Source: Deltaproteobacteria bacterium (GTDB taxonomy: Bacteria > Desulfobacterota > GWC2-55-46). From it: a stretch of DNA of 5,557 nt. The notes beneath the pieces are model-generated. The model saw only the letters and a list, made by a program, of their open reading frames with translations. It ran no database searches and had not been told where the DNA came from. Made by a program: the position numbers and the translations under genes. Location of the stretch: assembly GCA_016219075.1 (NCBI GenBank), contig JACRCJ010000275.1, positions 1-5,557 of the forward strand, read 5' to 3'. Of this stretch, positions 5,532-5,557 are shown piece by piece (positions within the stretch are counted from its first letter, which is position 1; each line of letters opens with the position of its first letter).

Positions 5532-5552
5532 GTAGGGTGGGCACCGCCCACC
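5532..5552 (+). repeat. REP-like element: GTAG head followed by a perfect hairpin
   Basis: GTAG (5532-5535) is directly followed by GGTGGGC (5536-5542), a 3-base loop ACC, and GCCCACC (5546-5552), a perfect 7-pair GC-rich stem. A GTAG tetranucleotide 5' of an imperfect or perfect palindrome is the hallmark of REP sequences mobilised by RAYT (TnpA-REP) transposases, and GTAGGGTGGGC...GCCCACC is a familiar form of such repeats in bacterial genomes. Only one copy is visible, so repetition is not shown here. There is no T-run after it, so it is not a classical terminator. Confidence 0.55.
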
Positions 5553-5557
5553 ATAAA

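Overview
The window looks like ordinary chromosomal metabolic DNA from a GC-rich bacterium. Coding regions use AGG for Arg and ATA for Ile often, alongside GC-rich third positions. Together with a Gram-positive-style heterotetrameric E1 (separate alpha and beta chains), this fits a Desulfobacterota/"Deltaproteobacteria" or Nitrospirota-like lineage. That placement is a low-confidence inference, since nothing here is a taxonomic marker.

Layout, left to right. (1) Positions 1-404, plus strand: the 3' end of a threonine ammonia-lyase gene with a C-terminal ACT domain, cut by the window edge. (2) Positions 460-1793, minus strand: a three-gene leftward operon of hisIE (bifunctional histidine biosynthesis enzyme), a HIT-family nucleotide hydrolase starting 3 bases after it, and a small zinc-ribbon protein. 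It converges on the lyase gene. (3) Positions 1794-1960: a divergent control region with a good sigma70-type promoter in each direction and two helically spaced T-tracts between them. (4) Positions 1961-5382, plus strand: pdhA-pdhB-pdhC, encoding E1 alpha, E1 beta and E2 of a 2-oxoacid dehydrogenase complex, most likely pyruvate dehydrogenase. pdhA and pdhB overlap by 13 bases, whereas pdhB and pdhC are separated by 192 non-coding bases. A strong intrinsic terminator follows pdhC. (5) Positions 5433-5557: a short AT-rich intergenic stretch with a plausible rightward promoter and a GTAG-headed hairpin resembling a REP element.

How the genes work together: E1 alpha/beta decarboxylates the 2-oxoacid on thiamine diphosphate and acylates the lipoyl-lysine of E2. 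E2 passes the acyl group to CoA. The E3 (lipoamide dehydrogenase) needed to reoxidise the lipoyl group is not in the window. HisIE carries out two early steps of histidine synthesis (PR-ATP to PR-AMP to ProFAR).

I see no defence system, mobile gene, CRISPR array or RNA gene. The most interesting signals are regulatory: the pdhA promoter lies so close to the ATG that the mRNA is predicted to be leaderless, and the pdhB-pdhC gap holds a perfect 9-base complement to the pdhC ribosome-binding site.
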